From Neocallimastix lanati (nom. inval.) (taxonomy: Eukaryota > Neocallimastigomycota > Neocallimastigomycetes > Neocallimastigales > Neocallimastigaceae): 64,000 nt of DNA. The first letter of the stretch is position 1; every line of letters starts with the position of its first letter. Below the pieces are notes generated by a model. The model ran no database searches. It was not told the DNA's origin and saw only the letters and a program-made list of their open reading frames with translations. The position numbers were made by a program, and so were the translations under genes. Shown piece by piece: positions 1-11,522 of the stretch. The stretch lies in the NCBI GenBank assembly GCA_016946835.1, contig JACVTC010000065.1, positions 604,501-668,500 of the forward strand, read 5' to 3'.

Positions 1-556
1 AATATTATTAATAAATAAAATATTTATTCAACATGAATCATTTGGTCATGTCATCCTTGATTCATAAACTAATGTTTATGTATTAATTTATGTTATATTG
101 ATTTAATTAATTATTAATTATTAATTATTAATTACTATATTAAATATTTAAATTTAATATTATATTATATATATTAGCTAATATATTAGATTAAAAAATA
201 TAATTTATTTATATTAAACATATTCTTATACTAAATATTATTATTATCAACTTTATATTATTATTATCAATATTCTCAAACTTACAAAGTATAAAAAGAA
301 AATTCAAATTTATCTTTTTGTTCTTTGTAAGGTTATAGTTAACCTATTATAATATAACTAAATATTTTTCTTATTAATAAAAAATAAAAATTTTATATCA
401 TATCGAACCAATTATTAGTTTTAATTAAGTGTTAAATTAACAAATTTAACTTTATAACTCTTTTATTTTAGTAATTTATTTATATCTATATAGTTATATA
501 ATATAGATATATCAACCTGATTCCGTCATTAAATTCAATCTGTCTACTTCTTAACA
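1..556 (-). repeat. LTR-H copy (H1), cut by window edge
   Basis: This stretch is the reverse complement of about 34624-35188 (copy H2), at high identity by eye. It ends in TTAACA at 556, exactly where the 5' LTR of El-1 resumes, so it looks like an LTR inserted into that older LTR. The strand is given relative to H2, taken as plus. Its other end lies outside the window. A 7-bp inverted repeat (TGAATCA/TGATTCA) lies near 34-66. Family assignment beyond LTR-like is uncertain. Confidence 0.6.
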
Positions 557-1122
557 AAAAATTTAATAGATGTAAATAAATTTTAATTAATTAAATAATG
601 TAAATAATTTTAGTTTTATATAAAATATAATTAAACTTTATGTTAATTATAAATAGTAAATATTATGTTATAGATTATACTTTGTTTATAAATAACAAAA
701 TAAAAATATTATTGTTTATATTTAGTTATAAATAGTTTAATTTGTAAAAATAAAAAAAAAATATTAATTAAAAATTATTGTTTAAATAATATAAACAAAA
801 ATAATAATTTTCGGAGTATTAAAGAAACATTTCGTAAAATTATTATAAATATTAAAAATATATAAAAACATTAGAAAATTATTATAAAAAAAATAGGGAA
901 AAAAAGAGAGTAACTAATAAAACCTGTAACAGAAAATAAATAATAATAATAATAATAATAAAATTAATAAATAATAAATAATAAATAATAAATAAAAGAA
1001 AAAGGATAGAAATAATTGTGGTAAGAAAATAAGAGAGATATTATTATTAAAAGTAATAATTATTTAGTTTAGAATATAAAATTTTCTATAAAAAAATATA
1101 TAAAAAGAAATAGACAACCCCA
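557..1122 (+). repeat. El-1 5' LTR (3' portion)
   Basis: It matches 6940-7003 plus 14376-14908. It ends with ACAACCCCA; the 3' copy ends with ACCACCCCA. The 5' portion is displaced outside the window by H1. Confidence 0.8.
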
Positions 1123-1130
1123 AATCTTTT

Positions 1131-1148
1131 TGGTGGAGAATCCGGGCG
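1131..1148 (+). promoter_or_regulatory. El-1 primer-binding site
   Basis: TGGTGGAGAATCCGGGCG lies 8 bases after the 5' LTR. It begins TGG, the complement of a tRNA CCA end, and is closely similar to the site of El-5. The tRNA it would use was not identified; it does not match the initiator tRNA genes in this window. Confidence 0.7.
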
Positions 1149-1291
1149 GGTCTATTAGAAAATTTTATGAAAATAAATTAAATAATTATTTAAATTATAT
1201 AAAACGAGAACAAGTAAACAATATAATTGTTGAAAGTTTTTGTTTTAAATTAGAAATAGTAATAAAATAATAATATGATAATAATATAAAG

Positions 1292-1324
<33 letters not shown>

Positions 1325-1648
1325 AAAAAATGGAATATTTAATTATAATTAATGGTTATTATAATAAATAATTATAGTTATTATGTTATTTAGTATAAGT
1401 TATATAAAGATATAATTATATAAGAATAAATAATATTATTATTAGGTTATATAGTAGATAATAAATAATAAATATTAGTTTATTAAATATAAGTTATATA
1501 AATACAATTATTAGTGAATAAATAATAACATATTAAGAATTAAGAATTTAGTAATAATTTATAAAAGTTAGATTTATTTGAATATAATAATAATATATAC
1601 GAATAATAATATTTCATTATCAATACCACAATTAATAAATTATTTTAG

Positions 1649-1686
<38 letters not shown>

Positions 1687-1812
1687 GGTTCAAACCATAC
1701 TTTTCTTTATCAATATATATAATTTTATAAAAGAAAATAATATATATATATATTATTCATATAGTATAAATTTAAATAAAGAAAATATATATCAGTATTA
1801 ATAATAAATTAA
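1149..1812 (+). other. El-1 untranslated leader
   Basis: This is AT-only leader between the primer site and gag. It contains long A runs (about 1290-1330 and 1650-1683). No gene or structured RNA was recognised. Confidence 0.5.
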
Positions 1813-2606
1813 ATGTTGGATGTATCAAAGATAAAGAAAGAACTTCCCTACCTGGAAGATTATGGTAAAAATGTATTTGAATGGGTAGAAGATTTGAAAG
1901 ACCTACTCACTCTCTATGATATAACGGAGTCCAAGAAGGCTTTTGCGTGGGTTTTGGCATCGGTGGAAGATGACATAAAAGATATAATAAAGGCGTTAGT
2001 AACCAGAAGAAATAATGAAATTCACTATCCAAAGTTTAGTGAAATACAAAAATCAGTAGAAGAATATTTAGAAATTACAGAAGGGGATAAATGGAGTATA
2101 TTAAGAAATATGAGTATTGCAGAGGAAGAAACAATAAAAAAATTTAATTATAGATACAGAAGATCTTATCATAACCTTAGCAGGGAATATCAAAAATTGA
2201 TTACTGTTAAGGAATATCAAGAAGCTATTAGTTCTAGGGTCTTTCCATGCTCTCAAGTTGCTTGGCAAGAGTTACTGATCAACAGGAAGCATATAGAATT
2301 GCCGAATTAGCTGAAAAGGATATAAAAGAGAAAAACGAAAATATAATACCAAGAGGTAGAAGAGGTCCCAAAAATACTTCAATGGTTACACAAACCAGTA
2401 ATTTTTTGACACAACATCCGTTTTACCGTGGATTTGTTAAGGAAGAGAGTGACCATTATAATTATCCTATATACAATGGATATAATAGAGGAGAAATTTT
2501 CTACGATAGAAGAATTTATAATAAGAATCCTAATAGATATAATAATAGAGGTTATTATAATAAATATTATGAAGGTAAAGGGATGCGAAATGACTACCAA
2601 AACCAC

Positions 2607-2657
<51 letters not shown>

Positions 2658-2921
2658 CGTATTAACTATCATGGATTGTTCAATAATGATTTAAAATCGG
2701 AGGAACAACAAAGTAACAATTTTGAAAGGAAGGTAACTTGGGGATTAAATAAAAATGGAGTTGATACAAGAATTAGAAGATCCTACCCACCAAATTGCTG
2801 TCATCGATGTGGAAAAGAAGGTCATAAAGCTCAGGATTGTCCATATACCTTCAAACAGTTAGCCGAAATGGAAGAAAAAGGCCTTTTAATTGGTAAATGG
2901 AAGAAGGAAAACTTCCAGTAA
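1813..2921 (+). pseudogene. El-1 gag region (broken)
   Basis: The N-terminal part resembles the El-2, El-3 and El-5 Gag proteins (start MLDVSKIKKELPYLEDYGKN, compare MVDASKVKRDLPYLCDYGKD in El-5). It is followed by an Asn-rich stretch from an AAT repeat (about 2609-2658). A CCHC zinc knuckle (CHRCGKEGHKAQDC) follows, then the tail CPYTFKQLAEMEE shared with El-2. Gag packages the element RNA in virus-like particles. The region overlaps pol by about 30 bases. The reading frame is broken about once. Confidence 0.82.
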
Positions 2922-5900
2922 CCAAACCAGCTTGGTAGTAATTCCATCAGGAATGGAAAGAAAATGCCTAAGTACGGAACATGCTAATTTTAATCAAAAT
3001 CAAGTTCCAAAGCCCTTTGAAGTTGCCATTCCAGCTATCAAGAGAAGTTCCTTATATAAGAAAAACCATTCTCTATACGATAAACAAGAAAACAAGGAGC
3101 ATAAGCAACAGAAAACACTAACCAATAAATCTGTACCATTTACTTCCGCAGCAATGAAACAAAACCAACAAACTCCAAATCTTGTAGAGGAAACTATAAA
3201 TGAGGATTCCCCAATAAATTCAAATTTATTAAGTAACAAAATAGGAGATAACTTTGATAGAATTAATAAAGAAATAGATGAAATAAATAAAGAGACAAAT
3301 AGTACTGATAGTAAAGAGGATATTATGATGGAAAGAAATACACAAGCAAGGGAAATAAATAAACAAAATAAAATTGAACGTCTAAACCAGTTGGATCTCT
3401 CTTACTTAACGGAAAAGAAAATAAATAAGGTTAAAAGAGATAATAGAGAAGATAGAATTAAAGAAATAAAGAATCAATCCAAAATAAGAAGTTGTCAAGA
3501 AAATGAGGATGAAAAGATAAAGACTTTAGAAAGACATATTAAACTGATAAAGGAATTTGAAGAATTCGACGATTATAACTTAGATAATTTAATCAAAGAA
3601 GTAGCCTCAACTGAAATCGTTACAAAGCTAGCATATCTATTAGATCTATTTCCAAAATTTAGATCTGCTTTTCTACAAAAGCTAAAATTAACCCCAAAGA
3701 ATAAAAGTGTAGTCACTAATGCAATTAATGCAATTGGTAATCGTAAAATCTCTAAAGTTTATGGTAAAGTAGAAGGTCACGAGGCTGAAATTTTTCTTGA
3801 TTCATGTGCTAGTTTTAATATGATTACTCGTGCAGCTTTAGATAAGTTTAATATAAGTAAGCAACCAATAGGAAAAATCACAGAAAGAATTTTTCAAGCT
3901 TATTCTAATACTACCAGTACTGCTGAGATATACGAATTGGAAATAAATATTGGTAAAATAATATTCAAAGATTTGTTCAGGATAGTAAAAAAAAATGACA
4001 TTTTCGATATACTTATAGAAGTAGACTCCTTGAAGAAACATAAATTGAATTTAAACTTTATTGATGATACATTATATACGGTTGATCAAAATAACAATCC
4101 TATAAAGCTTACAGAAATTCACTACAACGTTTGTCTTAATAGCTATGAAGATGGGGATTTCAAAGAGCATGATGATGCAAATCTTGGTGAGCCTGTCATT
4201 GTAACGGTATCTTTAATGACCGCTAACCAAGAAACAAATATTAAGAAGGCACGTGTTGATAAAATAATAGAGTTAGTACCAGAACTTGTTAAGAATACAA
4301 TACTTAAACTATTAGGACAATTTGAGTCAATTATTGCGGATAAAACAGATGATTTAAAAGAAACTAAACTTTATCCTCATAGAATTGAGTTAAAGATCGG
4401 AACAACACCTATTAAACAGAAAGCATATAAGTTATCTAAAGTACAAGCGGACGCTTTAAAAGTAGAATTAACCAAGCTGATTAATAATAAATTAATTGAA
4501 CCATCTCACTCTCCTTGGTCTTCTCCTGTGGTGTTAGTCATGAAGAAAAATGGTCAATATCGAATGTGCGTGGACTATCGGAAGCTCAACAATTTAACCA
4601 TAAAAGACTCTTACGCTTTGCCGCTAATTGATGATATACTATGTTATGTTTGAAATAATTCAGTGTTATCTACTATTGATTTATTTTCTGGGTACCACCA
4701 AGTACCTATGTATCCAGAACATCAAGATTTAACTTGTTTTACAACATTATATGGAAATTATAACTTCAAGGTTATGCCGTTCGGTCTTTGTAATACTCCC
4801 GCAACATTTCAGAGGGAGATGAACAGGATATTCTTTAATCTGATAGGAAAATGTGTCTTTATTTATATTGATGACATAGTAGTTTTTTCTAATTCAAGGG
4901 AACAACACGTAAAGGATTTAGAAGAAGTTTTTACGATATTAGAAAATAATAGATTAAAGTTAAATATTGAAAAATGTCACTTCTTTCAAGAAGAAGTTGA
5001 ACTTCTGGGACATATTCTCTCTGTGCATGGAATTAAACCTATACCAGAAAAAGTGAAAGTTATAATGGAATGGAGTCCACTGAAGAATGTATCAAAATTG
5101 CGTTCATTTTTAGGTGCCGTTGGATATTATAGGAAGTTCATCAAAAATCTTGCTTTAATTGCCAAACCATTATTCAAATTATTAAAGAAAAATACCGAAT
5201 TCGAATGGAATAATGAAGCAGACGTAGCTTTTAAAATGTTAAAAGAAAAATTGATTAAAACACCTATTTTGATTCCACCAAACTTTGAAAAACCATTCAT
5301 TATTCGTACAGATGCTTCTCGAAGTGGAATTGGAGGAGTATTGATGCAAAAAGACGAAGAGAGGATAGAGAAACCAATACATTTTGTAAGTAGAGCTTTA
5401 AAAAAGGCTGAAGAAAACTACAGTGTCACGAATCTAGAAGGGACTGCTGTGGTATACAATGTTAAGAAATTCAAACATTATATTTTAGGGAATAAATTGA
5501 AAACATTGTTAATAACGGATCATAAGCCTTTAGTTGGAATTTGTAATAAAACCGAACCTACAAATAATCGACATCTAAAATGGGTAACCACGTTAAGCGT
5601 TCTACAATTTAAAGTACAATATGAAGAAGGAAGAAAGAATGTTATCGCAAACGTATTATCTAGGATGGAAAGTAAAAAGGAAGAAGCTGACAGTGTAATA
5701 TTATTATCACAAACTATAGAAAATTTTCTGAAAGATAAAATTTTAACGATCGATAGAATAGAGTATTATAAACAGAATGGAAGACTTAGAAAAATAATTC
5801 ATCAAAATGAAACAAAATTTAAACTAATAGAATCAGCTCATGCTGTAGGCCATGAAGGTGCCTACAAGACATATCATAGGCTAAAACCAAATTATTATTG

Positions 5901-6842
5901 GAAAGGTATGAATAAGGATATTCATCTATTTATTAAGTGCTGTCCCAAGTGTCAAATGTATAAGCCTCAAAAACAAAACAATAATGCGGAGAACATACCC
6001 ACAAAACCAGGCTTACCGTTCACGAGAGTTGGATTGGATTTAATTGGACCGTTACCGAAAACTCGAAGAGGTAATAGATATATCATAGTGTTAGTAGACT
6101 ATTTCACCAAGTTGGTGGAAGCAGAACCTCTGAAACAAACCAGTTCTGATGAGGTGATAAGATTTTTGAAAAATGTGTTTGCAAGACATGGTGTACCTGA
6201 ACTACTAATAACGGATAACGGACCACAGTTTTATTAAGATAAAACCAAGGCATTTCTAGATTTACATGATGTATACGTTCACTATACATCATGTAAATGG
6301 AGAAGTAGAAAATCGGAATAAAGAAATTGTTAAATATCTTAAACTATTAGGTAATAAAGAAGAAGATTGGGATGAGGTCCTGCCAAGCGCATTGTGGGCA
6401 TTGAGAACTTGTAAGCACGAAAGGACCAAATTTAGTAGTTTTGAACTGCTGTATGGGAGACAAGACTTACAACCACTAGAGTTATCACTTAATAAAGAAG
6501 GAAGGAATCGATATGAAAATGACGAAAGAGTATTTGATACAAAAATTCATTCAACATCAAAAATGGATACAGGAGGCAATAGAAAATATCGAAACTGCTA
6601 ATAAACTCTGGAGCGATAGAAGGAAACAAATTAGAAGAATGAGAGCCGAATATAAGCCAGGAGACCTTATACTAGTTAGAGTTTTTAATAGAAGAAAATT
6701 AGATCCGTATTACACAGGACCCTTGAAAATTGCGAAAAGGGAACTTAATACTGTAACAGTTTGTGACCCTATATCAAGAGAAATTGTTGATAGGAATATT
6801 CATTTAAAGAATGTTATTCCTTATTTTCATTTTACTGAATAG
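2890..6842 (+). pseudogene. El-1 pol region (broken)
   Basis: The domain order is protease (LDSCAS near 3800), reverse transcriptase (FIYIDD near 4870), RNase H (RTDASRSGIGG near 5310; TDHKPL near 5520), integrase zinc finger (HAVGHEG near 5840, CCPKCQMY near 5940) and integrase catalytic core (GLDLIGPL, ITDNGPQF). A GPLKI C-terminal module follows. This protease-RT-RNaseH-integrase order is diagnostic of Ty3/gypsy. It is broken in about three places. The protease motif has Cys where Gly is usual, as in El-2, El-3 and El-5. Confidence 0.88.
2899..2916 (+). promoter_or_regulatory. El-1 gag-pol junction hairpin
   Basis: The stem is GGAAG/CTTCC around the loop AAGGAAAA. The same structure occupies the gag-pol junction of El-2, El-3 and El-5. 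Confidence 0.6.
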
Positions 6843-6857
6843 TAAGTAAATTCTAAT

Positions 6858-6876
6858 GGCTTCAAGGGACGAAGCC
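6858..6876 (+). promoter_or_regulatory. El-1 pol-end hairpin
   Basis: The stem is GGCTTC/GAAGCC around the loop AAGGGAC, between the pol stop and the polypurine tract. El-3 and El-5 have GACTTC/GAAGTC around the same loop, a compensated base-pair change. Confidence 0.65.
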
Positions 6877-6892
6877 TTATTTTAAGGGGGGA

Positions 6893-7003
6893 TGTCTTGA
6901 GTCATTACATTCAGAAAAATACTAAATTATTAATAAATTACTTAAAAATTTAATAAATGTAAATAAATTTTAATTAATTAAATAATGTAAATAATTTTAT
7001 TTT
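6893..7003 (+). repeat. El-1 3' LTR, first part
   Basis: It begins TGTCTTGAG directly after the polypurine tract. It is interrupted at the ATTTT duplicated by the LTR-P insertion. Confidence 0.85.
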
Positions 7004-7021
7004 TGTAACGAATCTTAAAAA

Positions 7022-7696
7022 TGGTACAGGACTTTTCATTTATTTATTTTCAATAATAATATATTCTAATTAATTCTAATTAAACTTATTTAATTATTTC
7101 CGAATATTATCTAAACTAATTAAACTCAACATTAATATTCTAATGTTTTTAAATATTAACTAAGCTCTCTTTTATTTTATTTTAAACCCCTTAACTAACT
7201 TAATTATTATTTAAACTTAAAACTATTATATTCACAACACAACTTAACACTAAATTAAAACACCCTTAATTTATTTTACCTTATTTTATTCTAAAATTTA
7301 ATTTATAAAATTTTGAGAGAGAGTTTTTTAATATTTTTTTGATTTTACAAGTTATTTATAGAATTTAATGAAGTTTTTTAATTGGTTCAAATAAATTTTT
7401 AATTAATTAAAATAAAATAATGTATAAAAAATAATAAAATAATATATAAAAATAATAAAAATTAAAGTAAAAATAAAAGTAAAAGTAAAAATAAAAATAA
7501 AAATATAAAATAAAAATAAATTATAAGATAAAAATAATATAATAAAAATTAAAATAAAAATAAAGTAAAAGTAAAAATACAAATAAAAATTTAAAATAAA
7601 AATAAAGATATAAAATAAAAATAATATAAAAAAAATAAAAACAAATATAAAATAATAAATTCAATAATATAAGCAATATTAGATTGTTCCGTATCA
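7022..7696 (-). repeat. El-2 3' LTR
   Basis: In element orientation it starts TGATACGGAAC and ends GTCCTGTACCA. It is near-identical to 13099-13773. Confidence 0.92.
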
Positions 7697-7712
7697 AGAT
7701 GCCCCCGTTGAG

Positions 7713-10700
7713 TTAGGACTTCGTCCCTGAAGTCTCTATTTCACATAACTTATACGGAACAATATTTTTTAAATGGACATTACGTTCTGCAATTTCATTA
7801 GTGAGCGGATCACACAAGGTAACAGTATTAAATTGTTTTTTAACTATCTTCATTGGTCCAAGGAAAAATGGGTCAAGTTTTCTTCGATTTATTAATCGTA
7901 CTAATACAAGATCCCCTGGATTGTAATCTGCCTTAAGTCTCTTCATTTGTTTTCTCCGATCTTCCCAAAGCTTATTAGCTGTTTCAATATTGTTAACAGC
8001 TTCTTTTATCCATTTATTATGTTTTGTGAATCTTCTAATTAAATATTCTTCGTCAGACTCCCACTCCTCTTTTTTATCTAAGTAAATCATTAGCTCAAAT
8101 GGCTGCAAATCCCGACGACCATATAGAAGCTCAAAACTTGAAAATTTAGTTGTTTCATGCTTACATGTTCTAATAGCCCATAATGCACTTGGAAGGATTT
8201 CGTCCCAATTAGTAGTATTTTTATTACATAATATTCTTAAATACTTCCCAATTTCTTTATTGCGATTCTCTACCTCGCCATTGGATTCCGGGTGATAAAC
8301 ATTAGTATAGTTTACATAGACACCATAGAGATCTAAGAAAGACTTTGTCTTATCTGATCGAAACTGCGGACCGTTGTCAGTGACAAGTATCTCTGGTGTA
8401 CCGTGCCTAGAAAATACTCTTGTAAGAAAATGTATGACATCATCAGATTCGATATTAATACTGGGTTCGGCTTCGACCCACTTGGTAAGATAATCTACTA
8501 ATACAAAGATATATTGGTATCCCTTCTGTGTTTTGGGTAAAGGTCCAACAATGTCTAATCCAACCTTCGTAAATGGTAAACCAGGTTTAGTAGATAAATT
8601 TTCAGTTTGATAATTTCCTGTTTGTGGACGAAAGAGTTGGCATCTTTTACATGTTCTAACTAAGTACTTAACATCCAATATCATGTTTCTCCAGTAGTAG
8701 TCGCGTTTGAGCCGATTATAAGTCTTGAATATTCCTTCATGCCCGATTCCATGGGCCTGTAAAACAAGATTTATCTTTTCTTCATTATCTTTTATAACTT
8801 TTCTTAGGGTTTTAGAATCTTTATCATCATAATATTCTACATTGTCAATTGTTACAAAGCCATTTTTAAAATTATTAACGGGGTTATTACCATCTTCCAA
8901 TATTAAAGGAGCAACTATTTCGTCTTTAGATTCCATTCTGGACAGTGCATCTGCTATGACATTCTTTTTTCCGGGTTCGTATAATACTTTTATTTTAAGC
9001 ATTGAAAATAATATTACCCATCTTGTCTGTCTTGCATTATTTGTTTCTTTATTCTTAAAGAGTCCTACTAATGGTTTGTGATCCGTGTAGAGAAGAGTTT
9101 CGAATTTATTTCCAGCAAAGTATGATTTAAATTTTTTGACACAATAAGCAGCAGCAGTACCTTCAAGATCAGTAATTCCGTAGTTTTGTTCTCCTGGTTT
9201 TAAAGTTCGACTAATAAAATGTATTGGCTTTTCATTATTTTTTTCATCTTTCTGTAATAATACACCTCCTATTCCTGAATATGATGCATCCGTACGTATA
9301 ATAAATTGCTTTTCAAAATCTGGCATTGTTAGTATTGGTGCTTTCATTAATCTATCTTTCAACTTATCGAATCCTTCTTCTTGTTCTGAGTTCCAAACAA
9401 ATGGGGTTTCTTTCTTTAAAAGTTTATAGAGAGGTTTAGCAATACTTGAGTAATTAGCAATAAATTTACGATAGTATCCAACTGCGCCCAAGAAGGACTG
9501 GAGTTGCTTTACTGTTGTAGGAGCAGACCAACTAGCAATGGCGTTGACTTTAGACATTATCGGTGAAATTCCTTCAACTGAGAGTGTATGTCCCAGAAGC
9601 TCTACCTTTTTCTTAAAGAAATTGCATTTTTCTAGATTTACTTTTAACCGATTTACGGATATAATTTCAAAAACTTTAATAATATCTTTAATATGTTCTT
9701 CTAATGAATTGGAAAAAATAACTAAGTCGTCGATGTAGATGAACATACATACTCCAATTAGTGGGAAAAAGATCCTGTTCATTTCCCTCTGGAAGGTTGC
9801 TGGTGCATTACAGAGACCGAAAGGCATGACACGAAATTGATAGTTTCCAAAGATAGTAGTGAAACTGGTTTTAGGAATATCATTCTTTGACATTGGAATT
9901 TGATGGAATCCTGAAAACAAGTCTATGGTTGTAAAATATTTGACTTTCTTCCCTATGGAGAAAAGGATTTCATCTATTAAGGGTAATGAGTATGCATCTT
10001 TTATAGTTAAATCATTCAATTTTCGAAAGTCTATGCACATTCGCCATTTATTATTTTTTTTAAGAACTAGTATTACAGGGAAAGACCATGGTGAATTGGA
10101 TGGTTCTATAAGTTTATTATTAATTAACTTGGTGATTTCTTCCTTAAGTGCATCAGCTTGTACCTTTGATAAGCGATAGCATTTTTGTTTGATTGGTTTA
10201 GCACCATCTTTCAATTGAATGGTATGTGGTAATAATTTAGTTGACTGTAATTCCTCAATTTTGGTAGCTAAAATATGATAATATTTATTAAATAATTTTT
10301 TAACTTGTTTTTTATATTTCCACGGAATTTCCAATATTAACTTATCAATTATTTCCTTTTTCTCGTCAATATCCTCTTTTTCTTTTACCTTTTTTGTAAA
10401 ACAAAGTAACAACAATCTGTCTTCTTCTTCATTTGTTTGTTTGGTAGGCAATTCTTCAGTGCTTATACATTTATCCTTTTTGTGTAAAGGTATTATTCTC
10501 TCCCAAGTCTCATCTCTGTTCATTCTACAAAGGAAATTGTCAACTGGGTTTATGAAAAGGTGATTTTCTTTAAGTGTTCTATATCCGATTAGTACGTCAA
10601 AGATATTTTTATCATGATCAATTATCCTAAAGCTATCTTGTATTTCTATATTTCCAAATTTTAGTCTCAAATAACAAGTTTCCATAACGATATTCTTATT

Positions 10701-11306
10701 GGAGAAAACTTGAATAATGTTATCATCAGTGTATCCAGATGGAGTTATATTCTTTAATTTGTTAAAGTATTTCCTTGTAATTAAGTTAATGCTAGCACAA
10801 GTATCTAGAAACGCTACTCCTGGTGTGTTTTCTACGATACATTCTGCGGTCGCAACGTCTTCTCTGCTTAATGCGGACATCATCACCTTTTCTGGGTTTT
10901 CTTCAGTCATCTCAGGGGCTTTCAATTTTAATGCCTTAGAGAGTTCCGATCTTAGCTTAGGACTCGCATCAATCAATTGGGATATTGAGATATTTGCCAT
11001 TAGCTTGTTTAGGTCGTCTGTAATGTTGTACCTTTTCCTTCCTTCCATCATAGACACATGTTTAGTATTGTTATTACCTAGTTGCTTATTCCTTTTTTCT
11101 TTTATTGTATCACTTGGTAATGTACTTTGATTCTTATTTGGTTTATTGATATTGCTGTTATTCTTTTCTGTTTCGGTCTGTATTTCTTTAGTTCTTTCTA
11201 TTTTTGACATGCTTTTCGCTTTATTTATTGATGGTTGTGCAATTATTGAAACATCTACTTCTTCAAGTTTTTCTATGTTGGAACTTTTGTTATTTTCAGT
11301 TTCCAT
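7713..11306 (-). CDS. pol: El-2 Pol polyprotein (protease, RT, RNase H, integrase)
   Basis: The protein has 1197 residues from the first Met. Its frame stays open upstream to the TTTAAAC at 11516-11522, about 70 more codons, so it is probably made by -1 frameshifting from gag. Domains: protease LDTCAS near residue 168, reverse transcriptase with YIDD near 523, RNase H (TDASYSGIGG, TDHKPL), integrase zinc finger (HGIGHEG...CKRC) near 852-890. The integrase core is D near 915 (GLDIVGPL), D near 979 (TDNGPQF) and E near 1011 (NGEVENRN), followed by a GPMKI module and the conserved ERNVHLKNIVPY. It would copy the element RNA and insert the DNA. The N-terminal 150 residues are Asn/Lys-rich and unrecognised. 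Confidence 0.92.
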   Translation of the reverse strand: METENNKSSNIEKLEEVDVSIIAQPSINKAKSMSKIERTKEIQTETEKNNSNINKPNKNQSTLPSDTIKEKRNKQLGNNNTKHVSMMEGRKRYNITDDLNKLMANISISQLIDASPKLRSELSKALKLKAPEMTEENPEKVMMSALSREDVATAECIVENTPGVAFLDTCASINLITRKYFNKLKNITPSGYTDDNIIQVFSNKNIVMETCYLRLKFGNIEIQDSFRIIDHDKNIFDVLIGYRTLKENHLFINPVDNFLCRMNRDETWERIIPLHKKDKCISTEELPTKQTNEEEDRLLLLCFTKKVKEKEDIDEKKEIIDKLILEIPWKYKKQVKKLFNKYYHILATKIEELQSTKLLPHTIQLKDGAKPIKQKCYRLSKVQADALKEEITKLINNKLIEPSNSPWSFPVILVLKKNNKWRMCIDFRKLNDLTIKDAYSLPLIDEILFSIGKKVKYFTTIDLFSGFHQIPMSKNDIPKTSFTTIFGNYQFRVMPFGLCNAPATFQREMNRIFFPLIGVCMFIYIDDLVIFSNSLEEHIKDIIKVFEIISVNRLKVNLEKCNFFKKKVELLGHTLSVEGISPIMSKVNAIASWSAPTTVKQLQSFLGAVGYYRKFIANYSSIAKPLYKLLKKETPFVWNSEQEEGFDKLKDRLMKAPILTMPDFEKQFIIRTDASYSGIGGVLLQKDEKNNEKPIHFISRTLKPGEQNYGITDLEGTAAAYCVKKFKSYFAGNKFETLLYTDHKPLVGLFKNKETNNARQTRWVILFSMLKIKVLYEPGKKNVIADALSRMESKDEIVAPLILEDGNNPVNNFKNGFVTIDNVEYYDDKDSKTLRKVIKDNEEKINLVLQAHGIGHEGIFKTYNRLKRDYYWRNMILDVKYLVRTCKRCQLFRPQTGNYQTENLSTKPGLPFTKVGLDIVGPLPKTQKGYQYIFVLVDYLTKWVEAEPSINIESDDVIHFLTRVFSRHGTPEILVTDNGPQFRSDKTKSFLDLYGVYVNYTNVYHPESNGEVENRNKEIGKYLRILCNKNTTNWDEILPSALWAIRTCKHETTKFSSFELLYGRRDLQPFELMIYLDKKEEWESDEEYLIRRFTKHNKWIKEAVNNIETANKLWEDRRKQMKRLKADYNPGDLVLVRLINRRKLDPFFLGPMKIVKKQFNTVTLCDPLTNEIAERNVHLKNIVPYKLCEIETSGTKS
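7717..7734 (-). promoter_or_regulatory. El-2 pol-end hairpin
   Basis: In element sense the stem is GACTTC/GAAGTC around AGGGAC. It covers the last pol codons just before the stop. The homologous hairpin lies at 6858, 20098 and 57445. Confidence 0.65.
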
Positions 11307-11489
11307 GTTATCTTGAGCATACTGAAGGCCTTTAGGGATTGGTATACTAACTGGGTTTTCTTTTAATGTTCTTATAGTTCTATTTTCATAAGGTTTTGAA
11401 CCAGAATTATTTTTATTTCTTCTTATAACCGCAGCTAAAATTGGTTCTTTTGACTCTGTAGGGTTCTGATAGGTTGTGGTTTGATATAC

Positions 11490-11522
11490 GGGAGTTTCCC
11501 TTCTCCCATTTATTAGTTTAAA
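11490..11522 (-). promoter_or_regulatory. El-2 predicted -1 frameshift signal
   Basis: In element sense, TTTAAAC (11522-11516) ends directly before the gag TAA and has the X XXY YYZ form of -1 slippery sites. Eight bases later comes a stem GGGAG/CTCCC around AAGGGAAA (11507-11490). Pol is open in the -1 frame from the slip site on. El-3 and El-5 have the same layout with the same 8-base spacing. Confidence 0.75.

Noticed and set aside
8842-11130. Plus-strand open frames across El-2 pol
   Set aside because: Antisense shadows of the intact minus-strand pol.
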